A stretch of DNA of 64,000 bases, taken from assembly GCA_020051695.1 (NCBI GenBank), contig JAGVQM010000016.1, forward strand, positions 1 through 64,000, written 5' to 3'. The position numbers and the translations under genes are program-made. The notes beneath the pieces are model-generated. The model did not search any database and was not told the DNA's origin. It saw nothing but the letters and a program-made list of their open reading frames with translations. Shown here in pieces: positions 45,250 through 53,967 of the stretch (the first letter of the stretch is position 1; each line of letters begins with the position of its first letter). This DNA comes from Candidatus Zixiibacteriota bacterium (GTDB lineage: Bacteria; Zixibacteria; MSB-5A5; WJJR01; JAJRUJ01).

Positions 45250-45320
45250 GCATTCGGCAACGCCCGGATTCAGGCCGGCCCGCAATCAGGCCGGTTTGAT
45301 CGGGGTATGGCAATGACCGA

Positions 45321-45406
45321 GGAGAGATGTCCGAGTGGTCTAAGGAGCACGCCTGGAGAGCGTGTAGACGGTCTCCGTCTCCTGGGTTCGAATCCCAGTC
45401 TCTCCG
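45321..45406 (+). tRNA. tRNA-Ser (anticodon GGA)
   Basis: 86 bases with a 7-bp acceptor stem (GGAGAGA/TCTCTCC), D arm (GTCCGAGTGGTCTAAGGAGC), anticodon loop CTGGAGA, a long variable arm (GACGGTCTCCGTC) and T arm with GTTCGAATC. The discriminator base is G, as needed for serine. CCA is not encoded. Reads UCC/UCU. Confidence 0.97.
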
Positions 45407-45810
45407 CTTTATTTTGCCAAGTTTTGCAACTGCCTTTCCGGTAGAAATTTGACTCTTTTTGCGGTTTCACAAGTCCACAAACCGCACGTCTTTAACGCGT
45501 CTGCCGGAATATCCGCAGCGGCCACAATGAAAGAAAATTACTAAGTGCGGTTCAATCTCTGAGATGCTTTTTCGCCATCAGGTTGAATCGTTCATGCCTG
45601 AATAGTGAAATCCGCCCTTTGAATAATAATATGGGCATGACGATGCCTGACCGTGCAACGGGTGTAATCAAGAACGAGCACGGTCTGGATGAATCATTTC
45701 CCCGATAATCCCACCCATTATATCAACGGCGACAGATCGCCGGGCTTTTTCGGGATTCGACCCGAGTAATCGATGGCAATGCGGGAAATTCTTTCAGGTG
45801 ATGAAAAAAA
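45407..45810. other. Spacer between the two convergent tRNA genes
   Basis: No supported gene. A 25-codon frame at 45631 has no ribosome binding site. GGCGA-CAGA-TCGCC followed by GGGCTTTTT (about 45733-45752) resembles a plus-strand terminator, possibly for a transcript running on from tRNA-Ser. Just beyond it CGGGATTCGACCCG resembles a tRNA T arm. Confidence 0.4.
45732..45752 (+). terminator. Probable plus-strand terminator
   Basis: A 5-bp GC-rich stem (GGCGA/TCGCC) with a 4-base loop, then GGGC and five T residues. No gene ends immediately before it, so the terminated transcript is either read-through from tRNA-Ser or an unannotated small RNA. Confidence 0.45.
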
Positions 45811-45892
45811 TGGAGAGGGGAGGATTCGAACCTCCGAAGGCTTCGCCGACAGATTTACAGTCTGTTCCCTTTGGCCGCTCGGGAACCTCTCC
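45811..45892 (-). tRNA. tRNA-Tyr (anticodon GTA)
   Basis: 82 bases with acceptor stem GGAGAGG/CCTCTCC, discriminator A, anticodon loop CTGTAAA, a long variable arm and T arm GGTTCGAATCC. CCA is not encoded; a run of seven T residues follows the 3' end at once and may terminate the transcript. Confidence 0.97.
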
Positions 45893-46158
45893 ATATATGT
45901 CCCATCAACCGGTATCGGCTGATCAGGCCACCTGCTTGCCGGTCTCCCGCCAGAAAACCGTCGAGATCCGGCATGCGAAGACGCAAAAAATACGAAAACT
46001 CGCAGAAGTCAATTGAAAAAGCCGGTATTTCGTCAGAGATTCTGGGATTGTCGTCCGCACCCATGCGCCAAATTCGAACCGCCGGGCAAACCAATATTAT
46101 TGTCCAGTCAGGGTCCGCGAAAAAGTCGGATTCATAACCCGCCCCCATCGGGCAACAC
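45893..46158. other. Spacer upstream of tRNA-Tyr
   Basis: No gene is supported on either strand. It should contain the tRNA-Tyr promoter on the minus strand; a TTGACT is present near 46010 but no well-spaced -10 box is convincing. Confidence 0.35.
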
Positions 46159-46183
46159 AAAAAAGCCCGCCCCGGCGGCGGGC
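46159..46183 (-). terminator. Rho-independent terminator of the acyl-CoA synthetase gene
   Basis: On the minus strand GCCCGCC (46183-46177) pairs with GGCGGGC (46171-46165) across a 5-base loop, followed by TTTTTT (46164-46159). It lies 47 bases after the stop codon. Confidence 0.88.
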
Positions 46184-46229
46184 ATAAATGGCTTAAACAG
46201 AACCGAGCCAACCGTCGCTCCGCCAATGG

Positions 46230-48332
46230 TCATTTCATGACGATAAACCGCGCATCCACCGCCCGTGACGCCGTGCCGTCCGGCGTGGCGATGAACGGAT
46301 TGACGTCGAAAGATTCCAGATACGGAAAATCCGTGACCAGTTGAGACAGCCGCAAGATGGTTTCCTCCAGGACCTGGAGATCGACGGGTGGCGCCCCCCG
46401 GAAACCGGTCAGCAGCGGGTAGCCCTTGATGGACTTGATGATTTCTTCACAGTCGTAATCGGTGACGGGGTGGATTTTAAACGCCACATCTTTCATGACC
46501 TCAACGTACACGCCGCCCAGACCGAACATCATCAGCGGGCCGAAGGAGGGATCCTGATTCATGCCGATAATCGTCTCGACCCCGCCTTTGACCAGTTCCT
46601 GAATAATCACTCCGGCAAAAGTCTCGCCGCCGAATTTCTTTTTCATGTCATTAAAGGAAGCGACAACCTCCGCTGCGGTCCGCAAATCTTTGGAAACCCC
46701 GCCCACGTCGGTTTTATGAATAATTGAGGGATCGTCGACTTTCATGATCACGGGGAAGCCGAGTGTGGCGGCCACTTGGACTACCTCCTGCTCGGTCGCG
46801 GCATTCATCGAGCGGGCAACACCGACGCCATAGGCATCGAGGATCGCCAGCGCCTCCTCACCGACAATCGCCTTTTTCTCGGAGTTGATCGCCCGCTGAA
46901 GGATCTCGTTCACCCGGGTCCGATCAACATCGAAGGTGGGAATTTTGCCGATCGGCCGATCGCACCACTTGCGATAGCGGGCCATGACGGCCAGAGCTTT
47001 GGCCGCCGATTCCGGGAAATTGTACATGGGAATGTTATGCTTGAACATTTCCTCCGAACCGGCGATGCTGTCCGGACTGCTCATGAAGCAACCGAGGACC
47101 GGCTTATTGTTCTTATGTTTTTGGATCATTTCGACGATGGCGTTAATTACCGCGCGATGGTCGACCACAATCGGCGGGACAAAAATGCAGATCACGGCAT
47201 CAACGTTTTTGTCGGAAAGGATCGCGTCCATGGCCACCCGGTACGCATCCGGGCCGCCCGAAGCGATGACATCGATCGGGTTATTAATGGCTGCGACCGC
47301 GGGCAAGTTTTCCCGCAACCGCTTCAGCGTATCCTGTTCGAACCTGGCAATGGTCAGCCCGGAACTCACCACGGCATCGGTGGCCAAAATGCCCGGCCCG
47401 CCGGCGTTGGTCAGGACGGCCACCCGGTCGCCCTGCGGTATGGGTTGTTTGGTGAACGCCAGCGCCACATCGAACAGCTCATCCACCGACGTCACGCGCA
47501 TGACCCCGCACTGATCGAGGAAGGTGTCGGTCCCAACATCCAGCCCGGCCAGCACCCCGGTATGGGAACTGATGGCGCTGGCCCCGGCGGCCGATCGTCC
47601 GGATTTTACCACAATGATCGGTTTTTTGCGGGTGATGTCCCGGGCAATCGTCGTAAACCGCTGCGGGCGGCCGAAATTTTCCAGGTACAGGAGGATGATT
47701 TTTGTCCGGGGATCATCTTTCCAGTACAGCAACATGTCGTTGCCCGAAACATCGGCTTTGTTCCCCACCGAGACGAACATGGAAAACCCGAGTTTGATCT
47801 CCTGCGCGTAATCCAAAATGGCCTCGCCCAGCGCTCCGGATTGCGACATGAAGCCGACGATCCCGGGCCGGGGCTTGGTCTTGGAGAACGTGGCATTCAT
47901 CGAATACTCTTCGTCGGTGTTGAGCACGCCGAAGCAGTTGGGACCGATCATGCGCATGTTGTACTTATGGATGATCTCAACGAGTTCCTCTTCTTTGGGG
48001 ATTCCCTCGCCGCCGATTTCCTTGAACCCGGAGGTGATGACGACGACCCCCTTGACCCCTTTCTCACCGCATTGTTCCAGGGTCGCCGCGACATGATCGC
48101 GGGGTACCACGATGATGGCCAGGTCGACGGCATCGGGAACATCCAGAATCGTCGAGTAACATTTGATGGAATGAATAACCCGGGCCTTGGGATTGACCGG
48201 GAATACCTTCCCATTGAATTCCGAGAGAATCAGGTTGTGCAGGATTTCATGGCCGATCGTGCCTTTTTTGGTGGAGGCGCCAATGACGGCAATCGCCCGC
48301 GGCCTGAATATTCCGTCCAGAGTAGTCGACAT
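46230..48332 (-). CDS. ADP-forming acyl-CoA synthetase (acetate-CoA ligase, fused alpha-beta)
   Basis: 700 residues from the ATG at 48332, which has GAGGAAA seven bases upstream. It converts acyl-CoA, ADP and phosphate to acid, CoA and ATP, so it conserves energy in fermentation. Domains in order: CoA-binding Rossmann fold (IAVIGASTKKGTIGHEI), ligase-CoA domain with the phosphohistidine segment AISSHTGVLAG, then an ATP-grasp domain (near 480-700) with ALAILDAYGVGVARS, FPVIMKVDDPSIIHKTDVGG and SFGPLMMFGLGGVYVE. The fused order is the common bacterial/archaeal form. It fits with the 2-oxoacid:ferredoxin oxidoreductase at 54-58 kb, whose acyl-CoA products it could use. Single gene with its own promoter and terminator. 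Confidence 0.94.
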   Translation of the reverse strand: MSTTLDGIFRPRAIAVIGASTKKGTIGHEILHNLILSEFNGKVFPVNPKARVIHSIKCYSTILDVPDAVDLAIIVVPRDHVAATLEQCGEKGVKGVVVITSGFKEIGGEGIPKEEELVEIIHKYNMRMIGPNCFGVLNTDEEYSMNATFSKTKPRPGIVGFMSQSGALGEAILDYAQEIKLGFSMFVSVGNKADVSGNDMLLYWKDDPRTKIILLYLENFGRPQRFTTIARDITRKKPIIVVKSGRSAAGASAISSHTGVLAGLDVGTDTFLDQCGVMRVTSVDELFDVALAFTKQPIPQGDRVAVLTNAGGPGILATDAVVSSGLTIARFEQDTLKRLRENLPAVAAINNPIDVIASGGPDAYRVAMDAILSDKNVDAVICIFVPPIVVDHRAVINAIVEMIQKHKNNKPVLGCFMSSPDSIAGSEEMFKHNIPMYNFPESAAKALAVMARYRKWCDRPIGKIPTFDVDRTRVNEILQRAINSEKKAIVGEEALAILDAYGVGVARSMNAATEQEVVQVAATLGFPVIMKVDDPSIIHKTDVGGVSKDLRTAAEVVASFNDMKKKFGGETFAGVIIQELVKGGVETIIGMNQDPSFGPLMMFGLGGVYVEVMKDVAFKIHPVTDYDCEEIIKSIKGYPLLTGFRGAPPVDLQVLEETILRLSQLVTDFPYLESFDVNPFIATPDGTASRAVDARFIVMK

Positions 48333-48359
48333 GAGCACTTTCCTCAAAACGTTACGGTT

Positions 48360-48388
48360 ATCATACGAGACTCATAAAACAGCCGCAA
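48360..48388 (-). promoter_or_regulatory. Promoter of the acyl-CoA synthetase gene
   Basis: Minus strand TTGCGG (48388-48383), a 17-base spacer and TATGAT (48365-48360). The leader before the ATG would be about 20 bases. Confidence 0.6.
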
Positions 48389-48532
48389 TTAAGTCCACAA
48401 GTGACGGTCCGACAAGCCATTTACGGCGCAAATATGCGGAAATTTGCCACATATTCAAATGTTGACAACCGGCAGTGGTTATTCCGGGAGGCCACGGAAG
48501 CCGCTCTTGCCGGCACGTTCCGGACCCATTAT

Positions 48533-49276
48533 TCAAGTCCGCCGTCGCATCACATAAAAAACATAGCCGTAGGAGTCGGGATATGCGCGGAACAAGTCGA
48601 TTTCCTGCTGTTCACCGTTGATCATTTCCAGCGCCGCGGGATCGGTGGCGTATTTGGCGCGCAAACCGCGGAGCCGATCCTCGATCGGCCGGTAGTAGCC
48701 ATCCCACCATGACGATTCCGGGAGAATGAAATGACCAAGTAACGAATACCCGCACTCATTAATGACCAGGAAGTTTTGCTCCACGGTTTTCATCGGCGGG
48801 TACCCCTCGGCCCAGAAATCCCGGACTTCTGCCGGGGGATTGTCGGTCAGCCAGGTGATCTCACTGACCGCGAGGCATTTCCCCGGTTTTAAAAACCGCC
48901 GCCAGGAAGTTAAACCCTCCCGGAAACCCATGAGATAAACGGCCCCCTCGGACCAGATAAGATCAAAGGTATTCGCCGGGAAATCCAGCTCACTCATCGA
49001 TCGATTCACGGTCCTGATCCGATCACCAACACCGGCGGCCCGACCCCGCCGCTTAAGTTCATCAAGAAAGGGCTGATGGGTATCCACGGCGGTTACTGTG
49101 CCGCCGGTCAACACAGCCAGTGCGACGGTCTGCCGTCCCGGCCCGCAACCGACATCGAGGATAGCCGCACACTCAGGCAACGGGGGGACCAGGGCAAAAG
49201 CCCGACCTGTCGAGGCATCATCACCGGGCCCCTGCTGTGGCAGGCCATCATGGATTTCCCAGAAAATATCCATCAT
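48533..49276 (-). CDS. Class I SAM-dependent methyltransferase
   Basis: 247 residues from the ATG at 49276. AILDVGCGPGRQTVALAVL (motif I), VTAVDTHQPFLDEL (motif II) and FDLIWSEGAVYLMGF are canonical; SEITWLTDNPP follows. Small-molecule methyltransferases of this layout are common, and the substrate cannot be told. The start is uncertain: no good ribosome binding site precedes either of the adjacent ATGs. Divergent from the small CxxC gene. Confidence 0.85.
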   Translation of the reverse strand: MMDIFWEIHDGLPQQGPGDDASTGRAFALVPPLPECAAILDVGCGPGRQTVALAVLTGGTVTAVDTHQPFLDELKRRGRAAGVGDRIRTVNRSMSELDFPANTFDLIWSEGAVYLMGFREGLTSWRRFLKPGKCLAVSEITWLTDNPPAEVRDFWAEGYPPMKTVEQNFLVINECGYSLLGHFILPESSWWDGYYRPIEDRLRGLRAKYATDPAALEMINGEQQEIDLFRAYPDSYGYVFYVMRRRT

Positions 49277-49452
49277 CCAAACCAATTCGATGACTGCGGG
49301 GAGGTCAAGCAAAACAACGCTTGGCTATCATATTCTTGAAATGGTAAGAAAATGCTCTTACGGAACGCCGGCCGGAAGATTAACAATTGCCAAACAGGGT
49401 TAAAATCGGTTACCCTGCAGGGGAAAGGGAGCAGTGGGCCTGAAGGAAGAAG

Positions 49453-49728
49453 ATGGACGACAATCCGATCGCACAATTGCGGGCGTCCGGCTGGACCGAG
49501 CGGTTCACCGCTTCGGGCGAACGGTTGCGTGAAGCGATCGAAAATTACCGCGGGCTGGGTTTGGCGGTCAAAACGATTCCGGTCGGTGAGCTTGATCTGC
49601 CGGGCTGCACTGAATGTTTCACTGATGAACATGATCCCACGATGTTGATTTTTACCAAACCGGCAACGTCGCCGGAACTGGATGATTTGTATAAAAATGG
49701 ACATCACTCGCACCAGGCGGGGACTTAG
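49453..49728 (+). CDS. Small conserved-looking protein with a CxxC motif, function unknown
   Basis: 91 residues with a good ribosome binding site (GAAGGAAGA) before the ATG. It reads as one helix (ERFTASGERLREAIENYRGLG) followed by a short strand region with GCTECF and MLIFTKPAT. The paired cysteines could bind metal or be redox-active. It has no transmembrane segment and precedes the alcohol dehydrogenase by 39 bases, so the two may be co-transcribed. Confidence 0.6.
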   Translation: MDDNPIAQLRASGWTERFTASGERLREAIENYRGLGLAVKTIPVGELDLPGCTECFTDEHDPTMLIFTKPATSPELDDLYKNGHHSHQAGT

Positions 49729-49767
49729 CACTGGTTGACCGTTCGACCGGGGAGAAAGGAGCAGCCG

Positions 49768-50793
49768 ATGAAAGCAGCCGTATTTCATGGCCCGAAACAA
49801 CCGTTGAAAATTGAGGAAGTCCCGACGCCCAAACCCGGTCCCGGACAATTGTTGATCAAGACCGCCGCCTGCGGCGTGTGCCACACCGATATGCATTACA
49901 TCGACCACGGTGTCCCGACATTCAAAAAACCGCCGTTGATTCTGGGGCATGAACCCTCCGGCACAGTCGCAGCGCTGGGGGCGGGGGTCAGCGGATTCGC
50001 CCTGGACGACCGCATCCTGCTGCCCGCGGTACTGACGTGCGGAACTTGCCCGGCTTGTCGCACCGGCCGGGAAAATATCTGCGCGAACATGGTCATGTTC
50101 GGCAACAACATCGACGGGGCTTACGCCGAGTATGTTGTGGCCCCGGCCAAAGATACGTTCCACTTGCCGGAGGAAGTCCCGCTGCAGGAGGGTTCGATTA
50201 TCGCCGATGCCATCTCCACGCCATTTCACGCCATCAAAAACCGGGCGCAGGTCAGACCGGGCGATACGGTGGTCGTCCTTGGCTGCGGGGGCGTGGGAAT
50301 CAACCTGGTGCAAGTGGCGGCGGCGGTCGGCGGTTCGGTAATTGCAGTCGACATTTCCCCGGAAAAACTGGCCTGGGCCAAAAAGCTGGGCGCCGATGTA
50401 GTGATTAATCCCAAAGAAGATGAAAACTGGCCCAAAACGGTGAAAAAACTCACCGGCGGCGGCGCGGATGTGGCCATCGAAGCCATCGGAAACCCACAGA
50501 CTATTGAGACTGCGTTCAAATCGTTGAGAGTCGGCGGACGGCTGGTGGTGCTCGGGTATACCCATAAAGATATCACCATAAACGCCGGGAAAATCATGTA
50601 CCACGAAATGGAAATCATCGGCTCGCTGGGCTGCCGGCCGGTAGATTATCCGAAATTGATCGAACTGTGCCGGATGGGTAAGATTAAACTGAAAGAACTC
50701 GTGACGGCCAAATTCCCCCTGGAAGGCATTAACGACGCGTTTGATTTATTGCGCAAAGGCGAGGGTCTGCGCTCAATCATCGTGTTCGATTAA
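49768..50793 (+). CDS. Zinc-dependent alcohol dehydrogenase family oxidoreductase
   Basis: 341 residues from the ATG at 49768 (AAGGAG seven bases upstream). The catalytic zinc site is shown by ACGVCHTD and LGHEPSG; the structural zinc by four cysteines in [15 protein letters not shown]; the NAD(P) fold by [17 protein letters not shown]. It oxidises an alcohol or hydroxyacyl compound or runs in reverse. Its neighbours work on acyl-CoA esters, so a hydroxyacyl-CoA or aldehyde substrate is possible, as with 6-hydroxycyclohexenecarbonyl-CoA dehydrogenase, but this is only context. Two hairpins follow the stop, then the promoter of the next operon. Confidence 0.88.
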   Translation: MKAAVFHGPKQPLKIEEVPTPKPGPGQLLIKTAACGVCHTDMHYIDHGVPTFKKPPLILGHEPSGTVAALGAGVSGFALDDRILLPAVLTCGTCPACRTGRENICANMVMFGNNIDGAYAEYVVAPAKDTFHLPEEVPLQEGSIIADAISTPFHAIKNRAQVRPGDTVVVLGCGGVGINLVQVAAAVGGSVIAVDISPEKLAWAKKLGADVVINPKEDENWPKTVKKLTGGGADVAIEAIGNPQTIETAFKSLRVGGRLVVLGYTHKDITINAGKIMYHEMEIIGSLGCRPVDYPKLIELCRMGKIKLKELVTAKFPLEGINDAFDLLRKGEGLRSIIVFD

Positions 50794-50880
50794 TCGTATC
50801 CGCCGATTAATGCAGCAAGTATAATCGGCACCTAAAGCAACACTCGAAATCACCCCTTCGGAGTCGTGATTTCGCGAGTG
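50789..50880. other. Two inverted repeats between the alcohol dehydrogenase gene and the next promoter
   Basis: ATTAATCG (50789-50796) pairs with CGATTAAT (50804-50811), overlapping the stop codon. CACTCGAAATCAC (50841-50853) pairs with GTGATTTCG-CGAGTG (50866-50880). Neither has a T-run. The second ends 11 bases before the -35 box and could bind a regulator. Confidence 0.5.
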
Positions 50881-50891
50881 CAGGTATCTGC

Positions 50892-50921
50892 TTGAAATCG
50901 GCGTTCTAATTGTTGTATACT
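50892..50921 (+). promoter_or_regulatory. Promoter of the 12-gene acyl-CoA/2-oxoacid array
   Basis: TTGAAA (50892-50897), an 18-base spacer and TATACT (50916-50921). Transcription should start near 50928, about 130 bases before the first codon. Confidence 0.75.
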
Positions 50922-50955
50922 ACGAAGTTGTGGCGACGGACGGAAAAAATCGAAA

Positions 50956-51035
50956 GGCGCACAGCCCGCACAAGGGAAGCCGCAGTCTTCCCGCCCGAAG
51001 ACCGCAGGACAACCGTAACGCGGGCCGGGTGTGCC
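50956..51035 (+). ncRNA. Structured 5' leader, candidate cis-regulatory RNA
   Basis: GGCGCACA (50956-50963) and GCCCGC (50964-50969) pair with GCGGGC (51020-51025) and TGTGCC (51030-51035), giving a long closing helix with a bulge. Inside lies a perfect hairpin, GGGAAG (50974-50979) with CTTCCC (50987-50992), and the element CCGCAG occurs twice (in the hairpin loop and at 51002-51007). The whole folds as a multibranch or pseudoknot-capable domain ending 12 bases before the ribosome binding site (TAGGAG, near 51045). I do not recognise a known riboswitch class. Confidence 0.5.
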
Positions 51036-51056
51036 CCTGAAACATAGGAGCTGGTC

Positions 51057-51911
51057 ATGGAGATCAAAAAAATTGGCATCTGCGGTTGCGGGTTGATGGG
51101 TTCGGGAATTACCGAGGTTTCGGCCAAGGCCGGGATCAGTGTTGTCGTCCGCGAGGTTAACGATGATTTTCTGAGCGAGGGCCTGGCGCGGGTTGAGCAA
51201 TCCCTGGCCCGCGCGGTGAGCAAAGGCAAACTGGATGAAGCGGGCAAAAAGGCCGTCCTGGATAGAATTACAGGTACCACAAAAGTCGAGAACCTTGCCG
51301 ATTGCGACTTAATCTGCGAGGCGGTGATTGAAAACCTCCCCGAGAAAATAAAGCTCTATCGGCAGCTGGACGAGACCGTGAAAAAAGAGGCGATTTTTGC
51401 CTCGAACACCTCTTCCCTGTCGATTACCGAAATGGCCGCGGCCACCAGACGGCCCGGCCAGTTTTGTGGATTACATTTCTTTAATCCGGTGCCGGTGATG
51501 AAGCTGGTGGAAGTGGTCAAGACGGTGGCTACCTCCGAGGCGACTTTCGCGGCCGCGAAGGCGTTCGGCGAGAAAGTCGGCAAGGTTGTGGTCTCCTGCA
51601 AAGACACCCCCGGATTTGTGGTGAACCGGCTGCTGGTCCCCTATCTGCTGGATGCGATCCGCGCCCTGCAGGATGGTGTGGCAACGAAAGAAGACATCGA
51701 CAACGCCATGAAACTGGGCTGCGGATACCCCATGGGTCCGCTGGAATTGACCGATTTTGTGGGGCTGGACACGACGTATTACATCGCCGAAATTTTATTC
51801 GACGAGTTCAAAGACCACCATTACGCCGCGCCGCCGCTGTTAAAGGCGATGGTCAAAGCCGGATACTACGGGCGGAAAGCAGGCCGCGGGTTTTACGATT
51901 ACAGCAAATAG
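51057..51911 (+). CDS. 3-hydroxyacyl-CoA dehydrogenase (3-hydroxybutyryl-CoA type)
   Basis: 284 residues, the length of Hbd/PaaH single-function enzymes. NAD-binding GICGCGLMGSGITEVSAKAG at the N-terminus; the catalytic segment LHFFNPVPVMKLVEVV contains the active-site His, and CKDTPGFVVNRLLVPYL opens the C-terminal helical domain. It oxidises L-3-hydroxyacyl-CoA to 3-ketoacyl-CoA or the reverse. First gene after the promoter and structured leader; TAGGAG precedes the ATG. The crotonase follows after 12 bases. Confidence 0.95.
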   Translation: MEIKKIGICGCGLMGSGITEVSAKAGISVVVREVNDDFLSEGLARVEQSLARAVSKGKLDEAGKKAVLDRITGTTKVENLADCDLICEAVIENLPEKIKLYRQLDETVKKEAIFASNTSSLSITEMAAATRRPGQFCGLHFFNPVPVMKLVEVVKTVATSEATFAAAKAFGEKVGKVVVSCKDTPGFVVNRLLVPYLLDAIRALQDGVATKEDIDNAMKLGCGYPMGPLELTDFVGLDTTYYIAEILFDEFKDHHYAAPPLLKAMVKAGYYGRKAGRGFYDYSK

Positions 51912-51923
51912 CAGGCGGGGACC

Positions 51924-52706
51924 ATGGATTATAAAAACATCAAATTCGAAGTGGATGGGGCAATTGCCACGGTGACGATCAATCGGCCGAAGGCGCTCAA
52001 TGCGCTGAACGATGAAACGATCGCCGAATTGGACCACTGTTTCACCGAGATCGCCGGCAATACGGATATTCGCTGCGTTATTTTGACGGGCGAAGGCGAG
52101 AAGGCCTTTGTGGCCGGGGCTGATATTGGCGAGCTGGCGGTATGCAATGTCCCCGGCGGGCGGGCCAAGTGCGAGCGCGGCCAGGCCGTGTTTTTCAAGA
52201 TTGAATGCCTGCCGCAGCCGGTGATTGCCGTAATCAACGGTTTTGCCCTGGGCGGCGGCTGCGAAATCGCCATGGCGTGTGATTTCCGGCTGGCCTCGGA
52301 AAAAGCGAAGCTGGGACAGCCGGAAGTTAACCTGGGGATTATCCCCGGATATGGCGGAACGCAGCGTTTGGCCCGGCTGGTCGGCACCGGCAAGGCCAAA
52401 CAAATGATTTTTACGGGCGATTTTGTCTCCGCCGCCGAAGCCCACCGGATCGGGCTGGTGGATGAGGTCTATCCACCGGAAGAATTGATGACCAAAGCCA
52501 GAGAACTGGCGGCGAAAATTTGTACCAAAGGGCCGCTGGCGACCAAGGCAGCTAAAGAGGCGATCAATTTCGGCATCGAGGTCGACCTCGAATCGGGCTG
52601 CGCGTTTGAGGCCGCTCAATTCGCCCAGATCTGCGCCACCGAGGATAAGACCGAAGGAACCAGGGCGTTCCTGGAAAAACGTCCGGCAGATTTCAAGGGA
52701 CAATAA
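51924..52706 (+). CDS. Enoyl-CoA hydratase (crotonase family)
   Basis: 260 residues. The oxyanion-hole motifs FVAGADIGEL and GFALGGGCEIAMACD are intact, and both catalytic glutamates are at the expected positions (CEIAMACD and GQPEVNLGIIPGYGGTQ). So it should hydrate enoyl-CoA such as crotonyl-CoA rather than be one of the divergent isomerases. Partner of the preceding dehydrogenase. Confidence 0.94.
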   Translation: MDYKNIKFEVDGAIATVTINRPKALNALNDETIAELDHCFTEIAGNTDIRCVILTGEGEKAFVAGADIGELAVCNVPGGRAKCERGQAVFFKIECLPQPVIAVINGFALGGGCEIAMACDFRLASEKAKLGQPEVNLGIIPGYGGTQRLARLVGTGKAKQMIFTGDFVSAAEAHRIGLVDEVYPPEELMTKARELAAKICTKGPLATKAAKEAINFGIEVDLESGCAFEAAQFAQICATEDKTEGTRAFLEKRPADFKGQ

Positions 52707-52789
52707 CGAGGATCACTGAGGGCAGGAACATCGACCGGACGCCCGGTTACATGCGCGGAAATCCGGCTGAGCAATGACGGGGCTGGCAC

Positions 52790-53929
52790 ATGAATTTTGA
52801 ACTGACTGAAGACCAACTGGCCGTGCAGGAAGTGGCCCGGGAATTCGCGGAGAAAAAGCTCAAACCGCGTGCCGAGGAATTCGATACCGAAGCCAGATTC
52901 GACATGGACCTCCTGCGGGAGATGGGCGAACTGGGTTTTTTAGGCATCATTATTCCCGAGGAATACGGCGGGGGCGGCATGGACGCCGTTTCCTACATGA
53001 TCGCCGCCGAGGAACTGACCCGTGGGTGCGCCTCGCATGCCGCCGCAGTGGGGTTGAGCAATTCGTTGTATGGTTATCCCCTGTTGACCTACGGCACCGA
53101 AGAACAGAAGAAGAAATATCTGCCGGGAGTCTGTGCCGGCGAAAAAGTCGGGGCGTTTGCGCTGACCGAACCGGGCGCCGGCTCGGACGCGGCCGGGCTG
53201 AGCACGACATTTAAAAAAACTGATAACGGGTACATCCTCAACGGGACCAAGATCTTCATCACGATGGGGGCGGTGGCTGATAATGTGATCGTGTTTGCCA
53301 CGTCGAAAAAAGGCTCCGGCCCGCGGGGGATTTCCGCTTTTCTGGTGGACAAGGACGCGCCCGGTTATGAAATCGGCACCATTGAAAAGAAAATGGGGTT
53401 GAAGGCCTCGCCGACGACCGAGTTGATTTTCAGCGATTGTGTTATCCCGCAGGAAAACCTGCTGGGCAAGGAAGGCCACGGCTTTCGCATTGCCATGTCC
53501 ACGCTTGACGGCGGGCGGATCAGTTGCGGGGCCATGGGGGTCGGGCTGGCGCAGGAGGCGTTCAATATCGCGGTAAAATACTCAAAAGAGCGCGAGCAGT
53601 TCGGCAAACCGATCGCGGCATTGCAGGCCATTCAATTTCATCTGGCCGAAATGTCGATCATGATCGAAAACGCGCGGAATCTGGTCTACAAAGCGGCGTG
53701 GAAAAAAGACCAGGGGCAGGACTACTCCCTCGAAGCCGCGCAGGCCAAACTGTACGCCTCCGAGATATCCACCAAGGTAACGCACAAGGCGATCCAGGTC
53801 CTTGGCGGTTATGGATATATCCGGGAGTACCAGGTGGAGCGGATGTATCGTGACGCGCGGGTGACGGAACTATTCGAAGGGACCTCGGAAATTCAGAAGC
53901 TGGTTATTGCGCGCTACCTGTTGAAATAA
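52790..53929 (+). CDS. Acyl-CoA dehydrogenase (short-chain type)
   Basis: 379 residues. FAD-binding AFALTEPGAGSDA, FITMGAVADN, and the C-terminal LGGYGYIREYQVERMYRDAR and FEGTSEIQKLVIARYLL, which carries the catalytic Glu in the position used by short-chain and glutaryl-CoA dehydrogenases. It makes a 2,3-enoyl-CoA, using electron-transfer flavoprotein as acceptor; no etf genes are in the window. The substrate (butyryl-, glutaryl- or a branched acyl-CoA) cannot be decided by eye. Confidence 0.94.
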   Translation: MNFELTEDQLAVQEVAREFAEKKLKPRAEEFDTEARFDMDLLREMGELGFLGIIIPEEYGGGGMDAVSYMIAAEELTRGCASHAAAVGLSNSLYGYPLLTYGTEEQKKKYLPGVCAGEKVGAFALTEPGAGSDAAGLSTTFKKTDNGYILNGTKIFITMGAVADNVIVFATSKKGSGPRGISAFLVDKDAPGYEIGTIEKKMGLKASPTTELIFSDCVIPQENLLGKEGHGFRIAMSTLDGGRISCGAMGVGLAQEAFNIAVKYSKEREQFGKPIAALQAIQFHLAEMSIMIENARNLVYKAAWKKDQGQDYSLEAAQAKLYASEISTKVTHKAIQVLGGYGYIREYQVERMYRDARVTELFEGTSEIQKLVIARYLLK

Positions 53930-53967
53930 CGCGCGGGGCGGACTGGACGGAGGTGGCCGGCAACACG

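Noticed and set aside
45631-45708. 25-codon peptide between the tRNA genes
   Set aside because: No ribosome binding site and no sign of conservation can be seen from one sequence.
46776-48377. 533-codon plus-strand frame opposite the acyl-CoA synthetase
   Set aside because: Antisense shadow of a well-supported gene with its own promoter and terminator; the translation shows no domains.
49273-50604. 443-codon open frame on the minus strand opposite the alcohol dehydrogenase
   Set aside because: It lies antisense to a clear zinc dehydrogenase, has His/Arg/Phe-rich sequence without family motifs, and arises from the codon bias of the real gene.
50789-50880. Rho-independent terminator after the alcohol dehydrogenase
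   Set aside because: Good inverted repeats are present but neither is followed by a T-run.
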